A stretch of DNA of 64,000 nucleotides, taken from positions 1 to 64,000 of the IMG/VR virus record IMGVR_UViG_3300025131_008220, one strand, 5' to 3'. Of this stretch, positions 58,101 to 64,000 are shown in pieces. This DNA comes from a virus. A program made the translations under genes and the position numbers. How positions within the stretch are numbered: the first letter of the stretch is position 1; the number at the start of each line of letters is the position of its first letter. The notes under the pieces were generated by a model, which made no database searches, had not been told where the DNA came from, and worked only from the letters and a program-made list of their open reading frames with translations.

Positions 58101-61100
58101 TAACTATAACAGAATCAGAACTTAAATAAAATCTATAGCCAGATACAGAATGGTACAAGCCGTCGTCTTCGTCTTCTTTCAAACTACCGTAAAGGGAGTA
58201 GGCAGTATTAGTCGTTGATAAGTCAGCATTAGATATAACTAACATAGCGTTAGCGTTAACCACCACAGAAGCCGTTCTAGAGAAGTTCCTTGCCGTTATA
58301 GGCATGTTGGTCATGTTAACAACAGCAACCTGCTTTAAATTAGTATAAGCGTCAGGCAATATTATTTCTCTATCTTCATTATATTCTTCGTCTTCGTTTG
58401 GAGTATAAAATACAAAGTTTAACGCTTGCTTAGTTCCCCCTGCAGGGGTATACGTGAATTGACTTTGAGCGTTATCTATTCCTAGATTTGCTCTATCTGG
58501 AATATGTATTTCGTTTTTAGGGTAGTATATAACATCTCTATTTGCTACGCTTTGGTCTTGCAAAGTGAAAGCGCCATTACCGTCATGTTTGTAGGCTCTA
58601 TTTTTAAGTAAAGTATCAGTGCTGCTATCTTGTGTGTTTTTAATGGTAACTGAATCTAAACCGCCATTAATAAAATAATCATTATCAAAGTCATTGTCTG
58701 TTAAAGCAGCTTGAGCAGTAAACACTCCACTTGTTATAATTTGATTTTTACTAGCTGCCGCAGCTGTTGCTTTATTTATATCCAAACTATCAACTGAGCC
58801 ATCTAAACCAATCAAAGTATGGACCCCAGAGAAAGCTAGACCTCCTTGAGTATAAGAGCCGTCAGAGGCACTGAATAGCTCCACAGACTCTTTGTTGCCT
58901 AAAGAGCTGACAATAGTAGAGTCGTCAGAGTAAGCTTTTATATTTTGAGAACCGCCTAAGTTTATTATTGAAACCTTACCATAGTCTAAGGCATCTGTAT
59001 AAAAGGTCTCTGAGAAGAATGTATAGTCAGAAACACTGGCATAAGTAACTGGGACAGATAGAGCCTTATCTGAGTATAAAAGGAACTCGTTTTCATTTAC
59101 TACTTTGACAAACAAAGTTTGAGTCATTAAGTCTGCTTCGTCTACGTCTGCATCCAGAGCCGAGCCAGCAGCAAAAGTAAAAGGTATAGAATTTGATGTA
59201 GTCTTTGCAGTAGCGGCGCTGAGACCATTAGAGTATAAGTCGTATATATTTCCAGCCCCTACAGGAGTTCCCCCCGACTCCTTGTTAGAACCCACTCCAA
59301 TCCTTATAAACATTTTCCCAGCTTCTAATGGCCCATTCGTATCCCACTGAAAAGTGTAATAATACTCATTAAAAGTACCAATTAAAGGCTCCGGTATAGT
59401 AAAATAGTCCTCGACCAAGTACCTATAGCTTCCATCGGTCCCATTGTCTACATATCGAAAATATGTATCTGATTGAGTGTCATAAACCAATAAAGTATCC
59501 CCTTCTGCTATGCTGTGAGAGCCTATAGTTCCATTAAAAGTATCCTTCGCTGAGTCCCAATCAGAAGTTTCAAAATAATAATCAACCAAAGTCAACCTAT
59601 CGCACGGGAAGACCATTTTATGATTTGTAACAAGACCATGATTACTTAAATTAAACTTATTGCTCCCAGTAAGAGAAACCTTAGAGAGCTGGAATGCCTC
59701 ACCTTCTGATGCTGGCGCATATTTATTAACCTTACCCTCGGAAAAGAAAGATCGCAAGGCCACGTTACTTAAAGAGCCGTCAAGAACAAGAAAGTCCTCA
59801 TCACTCAAAGCAGGGGAAGAGAAGCTTTCAATAGGGGTGGTTCGAAAGTTATCGTAGTTAGTAGCAATCTCTACGTCTTCGTCTTCAAAATAATCATAAG
59901 TTGACGCGCTAAAACCCTCCAAGGAGTCCATGGTAACGCTAGTTATATCACTGTTATCACTTATAGCCGCAGCTGGGTACAATACGTTCGACAGGCTTTC
60001 GGCCGCGTTTACAAACGTTAAAGCAAAGCCCCTGTTGTAGTCAAAATCAGTTAGGTTTGTCTTCAAAGTAGGTAGCTCGACAGCAAATTCTTCATTTCTA
60101 CTTATCAAAACTCTTTCTTTTGCATCACTTGGTTGATTAAACTTATATTTATTAGAATTTTTATTCTGTGGGTCGGCCCCAATAAACTCTACATAGAACT
60201 TGTTTTCTCCCCCTGATCCTTGCCCTATGATATGCGAGCTTTTACCAACCCTCACCAAGTCTTTATTAGATAAATTATCTACTACATACCTATGGAAACC
60301 CGAGTCCTCTTGGTCATTAAATTTATATACATTGTCTTCTGACTCTAGGTCATACGCCAAGGTAGTGCTAGGATGAGCAGAGATAAAGAAAAACTCAAAG
60401 TTAGTTGGGTAAGTGTCTTTTTTAAATTTAAGTTGTATTTTTTCTGAAGAGCCAGAGTAGGAAAAGATTTTTCCGTGTGACCGAGAGTCTATTATAATCT
60501 GAGAACCAGTTATAGCACTTATGTTAGTAAAGGACCACCCATAGGATTTCTTTTCCACCCTTACTCCAATAACACCCGGGGGAGCGCTATACTCTAGATG
60601 GCCGTCAATAAAAATTCTCATTGTAGGGGTCCTTTCGTCCCTTAGAAAATCAAAGCTTATATCGTTAACCTGAGATCTTACGACGCTGAAATTAAAACCC
60701 TCGGTAGTGCTATCAGAATTTACTCTAACATCCACATCCTCATTATGAATAAATACCTCTTTATTGTCTGATGACTTTACATTTAATTGATTATATCTGA
60801 TCACCTCTATGTTGCTAGTTGACCAGTTTCGTATAGTTTTTCCCCCGGACTCAGACTTAGAACAAGTAAATTTTCTAGTAGTTTGCCTAGGTATATAGTC
60901 AACTGATTTTGAATCTATTTTATAGCCCGACTCAGATACAACCTTTATCTCGTCATCTGTAGCGTTTAAAAACGATACATGCTCGCCTCCTGCAAAGCCG
61001 CTAGGCAATACAAGAGTGGAGTTAGTATCTATAACGCCTGTTATGTCGACATCGTTTTCGGTTAATACTATCTTGTCATGATCAATAACTATAACACCAG

Positions 61101-64000
61101 AATCAATATGATTGAGCCTCTGGGCAGACGCATTGTAAGACACTCCAGACAAAGACCCTAGGCCATCACGGCCAGCTATACCATCAACCAATGAGCAATC
61201 CCCAGTAGAAATATTTACCAAAGTGCACGCGCTATCTATATTTGAGTTTGATACAGAAACCTTGCTTACGTCCTCCACTAAGACCAGACTTTCATCAATG
61301 TCTTGTCCTACTTTGGCATCTGGCAGAACTGTAATAACGCCAGAGACTTCGTCCCCAGATGAATCAAAAGAGCCATCAGAATCAACTCTAATGGTTCTTG
61401 CTTTTTCTGTACTAGAAGTAAGAGCCGGTGAAGAGTAAGCCGCGTCTGGGCTATCAAACAACTTAACAGTTGAGGAACCAATATTTACAATATCAAAATG
61501 ATAATTGTTCCCAATAAATATGCCGCTAGCATTTGTACCAGAAACTAAAAAGGTCTTACCTATATCATCAGCAGTAACAGTAAATTCGCCAGTCATCACA
61601 GGGGAATTTAAGAAGTCGTAAGCTGGCTTATAGGAAACACCACTGACCCCTGTCTCAATAGACGAGTCTGATAGGCCCGTAGTAAAGGACGAGCAAGTAA
61701 AATTGATAAGAGACTCGCTAGGAGCAGTATCGTTCGCTGTATATATATCAAAATTTTCTAGCTCGTCTAAATGGCTACCTGTTATAGAAGGGTCATAGAG
61801 GACCTTCGTCTGCCTCGCATCTAAGATTACATTTTCTCCAGTCTTAATTGAACCATGAGATTTCTCGACTCTATTTATTGAAAGACCACTAGGCTTAGGC
61901 CCTATAACACTTTTTACAGTCTCTAAAGAACTAACGCTGCCTCCGTATACCCTCAGGCCGGTCATACCCGCAACCTCATACGGTTTTCTATCTTCTATGT
62001 CAGTATAAGTAACCGTAGAAGTTTTGTCTAGAGCCATAGTTACATTCTCTACTTTAAGCGTGTCACTAACATCGCTGCTAAATAATATACTCTCGTTAGG
62101 GTCTTTATATACTACATATGTGGTATCAGAGTCTAAATGAACAGCTACTTGGTTAGCTTGGTCATAAACAGAGTAGTGTTGAGAATCTAAAGGCGAATCA
62201 ATAGCGCCCTCCATCTGCCCTTTGTCGCCAGCGGCTTTCTGCGTTAAGTCTAGAAGGGTACCAGAAGTAGGTATAGTCACCTCCATGGGCAATAAATTAA
62301 CCTTTTTTAGCACCTGTGTATTAAGAGAGCCATCGGAGATAGATATATTCTGCTTTTTCTTTATTCTAATCTCTATATCCTCAGGCTTATACTTATCCGT
62401 TATGTCGGTTTTTATTATTAAAGTCGGCAGCAGCGTAACATTATCTATGTTGTCGAAAGAGTTTGGTCTTAACCCTTCTAAATCATTATAAAACATTGGA
62501 TAGCCTACATGGCTTTCTGTAGAATCTACATCTGTCCAATTAGAACCTTCATCAATTGAATATTGGAGTTGATAGTCCCAACCAGATTGAGATCCCCTTG
62601 ATTCTTTATGCCCAACATCGCCGACAACAACAGCGTGTTTTGTATAAAGCCTATAAACATATCTAGTTATCCTGAGCCTAGAGGCGCTAGAGTAGGACGC
62701 GCTGTCACTAGATACAAGCGGAATTGTAGACGTATCTTCTCCGCCCTTTTTAGCGAAGCGCATAGACCTCATACTTTTACCTCTATCTAGGAACTCATAC
62801 AGATAAGGAGCCCTTCCTTTATTAAAGTTATCTGTACTACGAGCCTCATCCCTAACGTTGAAAAAATAATTATCCAATACGATTCCGTCAAAAGCTGAGA
62901 TGTTACCGCTAGAGTCTCTGAATATAGGCCTACCTTCATAGTTTTTATTTATATGGGGGTTATTAGGCGCTCTATAGGCGTAGCCCTGCAGATAATTAAC
63001 TAAAGCCCTCGTCCTTGAATCTGTCTCAAGTTTTCCATATTCGTTGGTGCCCTCAGCCAGAGCATCTTGCAGCCATTCATATGCATGAAAAGTGGTCTCA
63101 TCAGACATATCAGCTATATGATCCAGATAGTTGTCAGGAGGACCAACGTTATCAAACTGATTCCTGTTAATGATCCAGTCATTTTTAGCAGACTTTGCTC
63201 TATTGTATTTTAATTTTAAAACTCTGTACCTTATCTTTCCGCTATCTACTTTAAAGTCAGTCTTAGAGTCGTCTGTTGTCTTCCCCTTATGCAAAGATTT
63301 TCCAACATAGAACCTTACTTGATAAAGCTCAGCATTCAGCCCTTTTCCTATTGTTAAGGCCTTAGTAGAATCAAAAGAGTAGTCGTCGTAACCGCATTCT
63401 ATATATTTGAATTTCTCATTAGTTTTAGCATCTGTTTTTAAAACTTGAGCTTCTCCATCTACATATAAACACAATCTATATTCATCCTTACCGGACTTAA
63501 CTTTAGCTAACGCTATATGCTTCCAGCTAGATGTAGCTCCAATATCATGATCCCCTATGACAACTCCAAACGAGTCCCCCTTAAGCCTGACTGTCAACTT
63601 AGCAGAGCTGGGAGTTGAGGCGTCTATGGATAATTTTATTCCATTTTCTCTCTCAAATATAGTCCCAGTCTCAGATGCCGCCTTTATCCAAAACTCTAAA
63701 GAAAACTCTCCGTTCTGTATATTAAAAGATCTATGAGAAGGGATAGATAAGTACTGATCATCTTCACCGGGAAAACTAAAAGCTTTTATATCATCATCAC
63801 CATCCCCATCCCAATCTTCATCTATTAAAGCAATGGCTCCTGCTGATTCCGGATTCTTATTTATGGAGTGCTCTGTTTTTGATGCATCATAAATTCTGTC
63901 TGTAGTAGTGTTATCTATGCCACCTGTGCTTTTAAGTACTAAGCTGTCTGGAGATTCATTAGACAATCCTATTCCTTCGTAGTCGTCTACTATAGCTCCC
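49129..64000 (-). CDS. Giant virion-type protein, at least 4,957 residues, partial
   Basis: The frame is open from the right window edge to 49129. The first in-window start-like codon is only a TTG (63966), so the true N-terminus is outside. A LamG/concanavalin-like domain (FSLEFWIKAAS...SSWKHIALAKV...YVDGEA, about 63450-63800) is near the visible N-terminus. Much of the rest consists of degenerate beta repeats that begin with a hydrophobic strand and N-x-S/T (for example VVNASRNSS, IINNSKSP, IINASSK, VVNMTNMP). The C-terminal region is acidic and Cys-containing (GRSTCEETKIG; GPCIHYCYPG). It is most likely a tail fibre, baseplate or surface fibril protein. Confidence 0.75.
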   Translation of the reverse strand, partial: GAIVDDYEGIGLSNESPDSLVLKSTGGIDNTTTDRIYDASKTEHSINKNPESAGAIALIDEDWDGDGDDDIKAFSFPGEDDQYLSIPSHRSFNIQNGEFSLEFWIKAASETGTIFERENGIKLSIDASTPSSAKLTVRLKGDSFGVVIGDHDIGATSSWKHIALAKVKSGKDEYRLCLYVDGEAQVLKTDAKTNEKFKYIECGYDDYSFDSTKALTIGKGLNAELYQVRFYVGKSLHKGKTTDDSKTDFKVDSGKIRYRVLKLKYNRAKSAKNDWIINRNQFDNVGPPDNYLDHIADMSDETTFHAYEWLQDALAEGTNEYGKLETDSRTRALVNYLQGYAYRAPNNPHINKNYEGRPIFRDSSGNISAFDGIVLDNYFFNVRDEARSTDNFNKGRAPYLYEFLDRGKSMRSMRFAKKGGEDTSTIPLVSSDSASYSSASRLRITRYVYRLYTKHAVVVGDVGHKESRGSQSGWDYQLQYSIDEGSNWTDVDSTESHVGYPMFYNDLEGLRPNSFDNIDNVTLLPTLIIKTDITDKYKPEDIEIRIKKKQNISISDGSLNTQVLKKVNLLPMEVTIPTSGTLLDLTQKAAGDKGQMEGAIDSPLDSQHYSVYDQANQVAVHLDSDTTYVVYKDPNESILFSSDVSDTLKVENVTMALDKTSTVTYTDIEDRKPYEVAGMTGLRVYGGSVSSLETVKSVIGPKPSGLSINRVEKSHGSIKTGENVILDARQTKVLYDPSITGSHLDELENFDIYTANDTAPSESLINFTCSSFTTGLSDSSIETGVSGVSYKPAYDFLNSPVMTGEFTVTADDIGKTFLVSGTNASGIFIGNNYHFDIVNIGSSTVKLFDSPDAAYSSPALTSSTEKARTIRVDSDGSFDSSGDEVSGVITVLPDAKVGQDIDESLVLVEDVSKVSVSNSNIDSACTLVNISTGDCSLVDGIAGRDGLGSLSGVSYNASAQRLNHIDSGVIVIDHDKIVLTENDVDITGVIDTNSTLVLPSGFAGGEHVSFLNATDDEIKVVSESGYKIDSKSVDYIPRQTTRKFTCSKSESGGKTIRNWSTSNIEVIRYNQLNVKSSDNKEVFIHNEDVDVRVNSDSTTEGFNFSVVRSQVNDISFDFLRDERTPTMRIFIDGHLEYSAPPGVIGVRVEKKSYGWSFTNISAITGSQIIIDSRSHGKIFSYSGSSEKIQLKFKKDTYPTNFEFFFISAHPSTTLAYDLESEDNVYKFNDQEDSGFHRYVVDNLSNKDLVRVGKSSHIIGQGSGGENKFYVEFIGADPQNKNSNKYKFNQPSDAKERVLISRNEEFAVELPTLKTNLTDFDYNRGFALTFVNAAESLSNVLYPAAAISDNSDITSVTMDSLEGFSASTYDYFEDEDVEIATNYDNFRTTPIESFSSPALSDEDFLVLDGSLSNVALRSFFSEGKVNKYAPASEGEAFQLSKVSLTGSNKFNLSNHGLVTNHKMVFPCDRLTLVDYYFETSDWDSAKDTFNGTIGSHSIAEGDTLLVYDTQSDTYFRYVDNGTDGSYRYLVEDYFTIPEPLIGTFNEYYYTFQWDTNGPLEAGKMFIRIGVGSNKESGGTPVGAGNIYDLYSNGLSAATAKTTSNSIPFTFAAGSALDADVDEADLMTQTLFVKVVNENEFLLYSDKALSVPVTYASVSDYTFFSETFYTDALDYGKVSIINLGGSQNIKAYSDDSTIVSSLGNKESVELFSASDGSYTQGGLAFSGVHTLIGLDGSVDSLDINKATAAAASKNQIITSGVFTAQAALTDNDFDNDYFINGGLDSVTIKNTQDSSTDTLLKNRAYKHDGNGAFTLQDQSVANRDVIYYPKNEIHIPDRANLGIDNAQSQFTYTPAGGTKQALNFVFYTPNEDEEYNEDREIILPDAYTNLKQVAVVNMTNMPITARNFSRTASVVVNANAMLVISNADLSTTNTAYSLYGSLKEDEDDGLYHSVSGYRFYLSSDSVIVSDGKLYRNYEKTKSKRDRYSISREGDIILDYDTHNGKKIVVDSQPNFLRPYLYKADGSGHYLNGTGENQIFRPISASEYFNFQIANISTSSLLISVEGDDNSYNPGIVSDLNEESELYRDGKLHPMVAYSVELDNFSVYPDDNPYYFRHISAVDDEQSVFNINHSSTSLDSSIDYHVFGKQLSLSLYVYYDKITSSDAEEINLKSLVEEAYTLSKNEEIDLTSDSEYYKIVGFGAENVSNINIINTVYENIKISSVVAVDAGSNNLSDDKKNSIAAKILSYFPEETEEEGYYLLSLDGDADFGIGSPYISQTDTANYLNKNKVLSLGIQDVMTSELGSFTGPFGFFFDDENKMQPLANEYNPYQITLNDTKDENGKIGSNVRLLKEKSVSLDIGVAEGSTFKHVFADQQNISLPSRQDMLELNNIYFTVVNASRNSSVLSCPEGASVFANATIAAGAAKKIKYSDGAFSDVTGDDDGVEVVTLSNAIFSSDSGVFITSKQNSVSGALAIHKDVGSIKIINNSKSPFHVKNYNASKTIEGASTYAIPAYAYCDFKVDSSENYIIDSDNRNVKLHTLKDGAVEISASIHKDKVVLFDAENVKAFNVTDDAYFTTTFVPLIIWSSVDSKLQRGGFTPDLSRLKKWSTNYALYNKYDDRIDISHSKPVKFDPSLSSKMEIKIPVCNMFEFILDESVKDKVVLSNRYYDYIFKHDQRTEFCLYNKDRSPVNLRKLDSNDNNFKDMGGDENDYEVDLLTGSTKCKIMISCAQEGTGDPTVTELQSYTEVAKGGDAAFEETTLYKNFYLNKPFYDGKIVIFKDPFDIIYSAKKDNTLIGNISNSQCRIFENKLRIEDFESDGVGSLPANKSMRALMVDDLTEDELEGRQIDMLRPKHFISTKNKVTVITQPADIEYTGTVDGLKIINASSKAVNITAGGKINKIYSSEKTAFTNSEELDYNLCPRFNRRDWFISLKDVHIPHLQKDPNYFNEEEQNAEWIIKKKESFNVNYVGTRYKFSNIFRTNLHWPSPPFIESDGLSGYESISNFDNPYKFGVVLYGDKKDSASSLLDYGIERKEIYYDKDSSDYILNGLKISWDMPARTIGYSISTGHERICYSKEFNERTGLVTVSGIESGKYYILEDFDGYYQIGDETVPVKYDFAPTAVRGAPGGTAYGSHKYTDVVSKEFFPVIWYNGKSYWPGEKFIGVAGKENYQIHYNYFAVVKASLFKAEGVDESDLAIKDIVEKETEALNEEIANKTEDDDYVDPTWTKVSEDYQKENFLNGRISNKVANGASYELIQGKKLKDIEGAFKKDYFEFKIPKDPDLDFSESFSDVTWTNKDNSTDKDYVLRVKFEDNKIDSPGYEYEIKSSLSFTNNTGKVVLSISLGARDSLPFVADGTISSLNLDFNTNEGQEYAMREGGGTHDSGITKTLAIAERDRRKSLKNHQGYSFIPFGINGGDTREQLGLSYNTSKGKQAYKAIRLRLKKLTERKLVFENLKKDYQIGSYLTNESETAGLKYYLDTEVSSISYHDIYRPGGVLRFSGENRNWRTIGATSSDKGDAYLSSNQLVIRGAISNGDAIVFKNSKGSIVGGKPYFARVTSQATSGNETKNTITLLKIFSSDSNLDSFNKVDADIEDTVSSADPNNELPGQVFKVVNYFDLETEDDGTYRSVKSCLGDDSVYGQPDSDSPVTSLNSPIVIGSRTFYLEPPLSEISSERVDSWATNNVLDGNKIRANLELSTAAKHWHGETYGGLGYGTVTGLDPDYTAIPASHWTSESFNIFSSWKNLLYRSNTQIERVSYTNSDSDKTVTLNIKLNTKQGYRYIYKKSSDIKSITLNGSVIFNEDDPLLNLSTSGVIFNTNEDLKVVLNYDVAEDTPETLGPEARTSKSVGAAGNFLRNKVFENLCIVEEADCIIDYPAETDGDNGEDLVGSPYFDYQIPMLNKGFRDQFKQVYESYDTEGHASLLSNSQKGEQLTASGLSRLDEHVAPISSSKDFTADLFFDMGMPAVCKYIYPYVNVAPGRSSLDFHITDFWDGFADGFGGLEEKQRTKPVRIRYDLENSSDGVSWSSVEEGLSHKGNKFSIEREGIDASKKYRIVITGVDISYKDKDSQELWQSKEKQISPMRLPFKWRSIIYDSDLSGDGVLNEEIDLYQHSLSMVENPDIKKSVSFPESGLVKFGTFDFKKHNRNVDLTLPCSRLYMFNLEHNMRANYKDPINRGGISKVMISDSGDNYRTPPTISIAEPDKKPSHFRKAQASSIIENGKLKFIEVINAGTGYADVDGLKTVKVEQYRSDVTPIIIHNLKIANLAGSPNKERGLDRISITDVPGLQLYKATITGNESSLPKEEQEEFGLTYEDTEKIADYTEYEELSESVNRGSVDFMKGSSEDDKEWGDIQAQADRIIKIKNFATSSIEQIKGSQNYGRSMPDEISEIKGTENEYVDGLFQEDQTDSSSVSNRSVEVKYQPGSDKPFIQYEVYPDVDPGEAWALANNSSIVEYRVVNNEIASKTTPWISSFSREDNPSLPQSFGILPGAAITAEVFNTYARAVNFMHKIRVEAPLYAKVRRFSQVEYRYINNPDMAGLTFPNLDSAGDADSSWGMGDDEYDYLTYENKSRINYIVYLDPDSNEVKVAHFSAFESDGGNSGDLKNITDYDADLGSPIWEDVDEELRDTPEAKKFKKDEDDPRTPKSIGLPNNVNIPKKLGVYCNPPMEYGDHPIKTEGLPLPTPINRRAYAYGGELVYKSEVFDVSSELWPLRPPVKDSSLGNSTVDGTQFDPVEGGVLVDIRGSEYIRAGYSNQIVFGCQTRDKPFLSAFLRTVKVWTEYEVVASPDFTRSLPVGLKEKYRPEESKLRCSLVEGRSTCEETKIGEVYKRNGRHSLCEGGASSTYNVTHSYEDLFDLSEGDDVIGPQETYAESSSIVQVPAKGTFKVEPEFDLAMAVYGANEYLYAVRKGIKGYGKTAYMGPCIHYCYPGQIKTLKVSNDPLVFDLKK

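Noticed and set aside
1-64000. Alternative genetic code with TGA as a sense codon
   Set aside because: Long conserved proteins are read completely with the standard code, and TGA is used as a stop throughout, including in many ATGA overlaps.
1-64000. CRISPR array or diversity-generating retroelement
   Set aside because: No regularly spaced direct repeats, no Cas or reverse transcriptase genes, and no template/variable repeat pair were seen; the Cas4-like nuclease is better explained as a phage RecB-type enzyme.

Overview
The window looks like one side of a large, AT-rich tailed-phage genome (Caudoviricetes-like). It carries a full replication and recombination set, nucleotide metabolism, a phage sigma factor and a giant virion-type protein. 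No terminase, capsid, portal, integrase or tRNA gene is visible, so this is a fragment and lysogeny cannot be judged. Two tandem pseudopilins of the kind that are very numerous in the Planctomycetota-Verrucomicrobiota-Lentisphaerota group suggest a host from that superphylum. This is an inference, not proof.

Layout. (1) 1-4.3 kb, minus: accessory genes, namely two pseudopilins, a secreted heavy-metal-domain protein, a secreted Lys-rich protein, a SnoaL-like protein and small unknowns. (2) 4.4-19.6 kb, minus: a B12-dependent ribonucleotide reductase, then replication. DNA polymerase III alpha is split into a PHP ORF and a polymerase ORF with a DnaQ-like exonuclease gene between them. Primase, DnaB-type helicase, a RecB/Cas4-like nuclease and a RecA/UvsX recombinase follow, interspersed with GIY-YIG, Vsr-like, HNH and endonuclease VII genes. 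(3) 19.7-35.1 kb, minus: a sugar island with GDP-mannose dehydratase, HAD phosphatase, nucleotidyltransferase-kinase fusion, methyltransferase, two NeuB-type synthases, a NeuA-type CMP-sugar synthetase, several glycosyltransferase-like proteins and three 2OG-Fe(II) oxygenases. (4) 35.2-38.9 kb, minus: lipoprotein, glycosyltransferase, DUF736-like protein and sigma factor. (5) 38.85-39.27 kb: a probable structured RNA and two divergent promoters sharing a palindrome. (6) 39.3-48.8 kb, plus: dCMP deaminase, dUTPase, dNMP kinase, Hsp20, a candidate ssDNA-binding protein, glycosyltransferases and a methyltransferase. (7) 48.8-64 kb, minus: a zinc-ribbon protein and a giant protein of at least 4,957 residues that runs off the window.

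Regulation. Most genes are tightly packed, and many start codons overlap the previous stop (ATGA or TAATG). At least nine promoters match the bacterial sigma-70 consensus with exactly 17-bp spacing, and the start codon lies only 6-11 nt after the -10 box, which predicts leaderless or nearly leaderless mRNAs. Two further genes, Hsp20 and the Lys-rich secreted protein, have good sigma-54-type (GG-N10-GC) elements with the same geometry. The sigma factor and the long structured RNA fire leftward from the same palindrome that drives the rightward nucleotide-metabolism operon.

The most novel-looking material is the nonulosonic-acid (sialic-acid-like) synthesis and transfer island, the structured RNA ahead of the sigma factor, the short-leader promoter architecture, and the pseudopilins in a phage operon.
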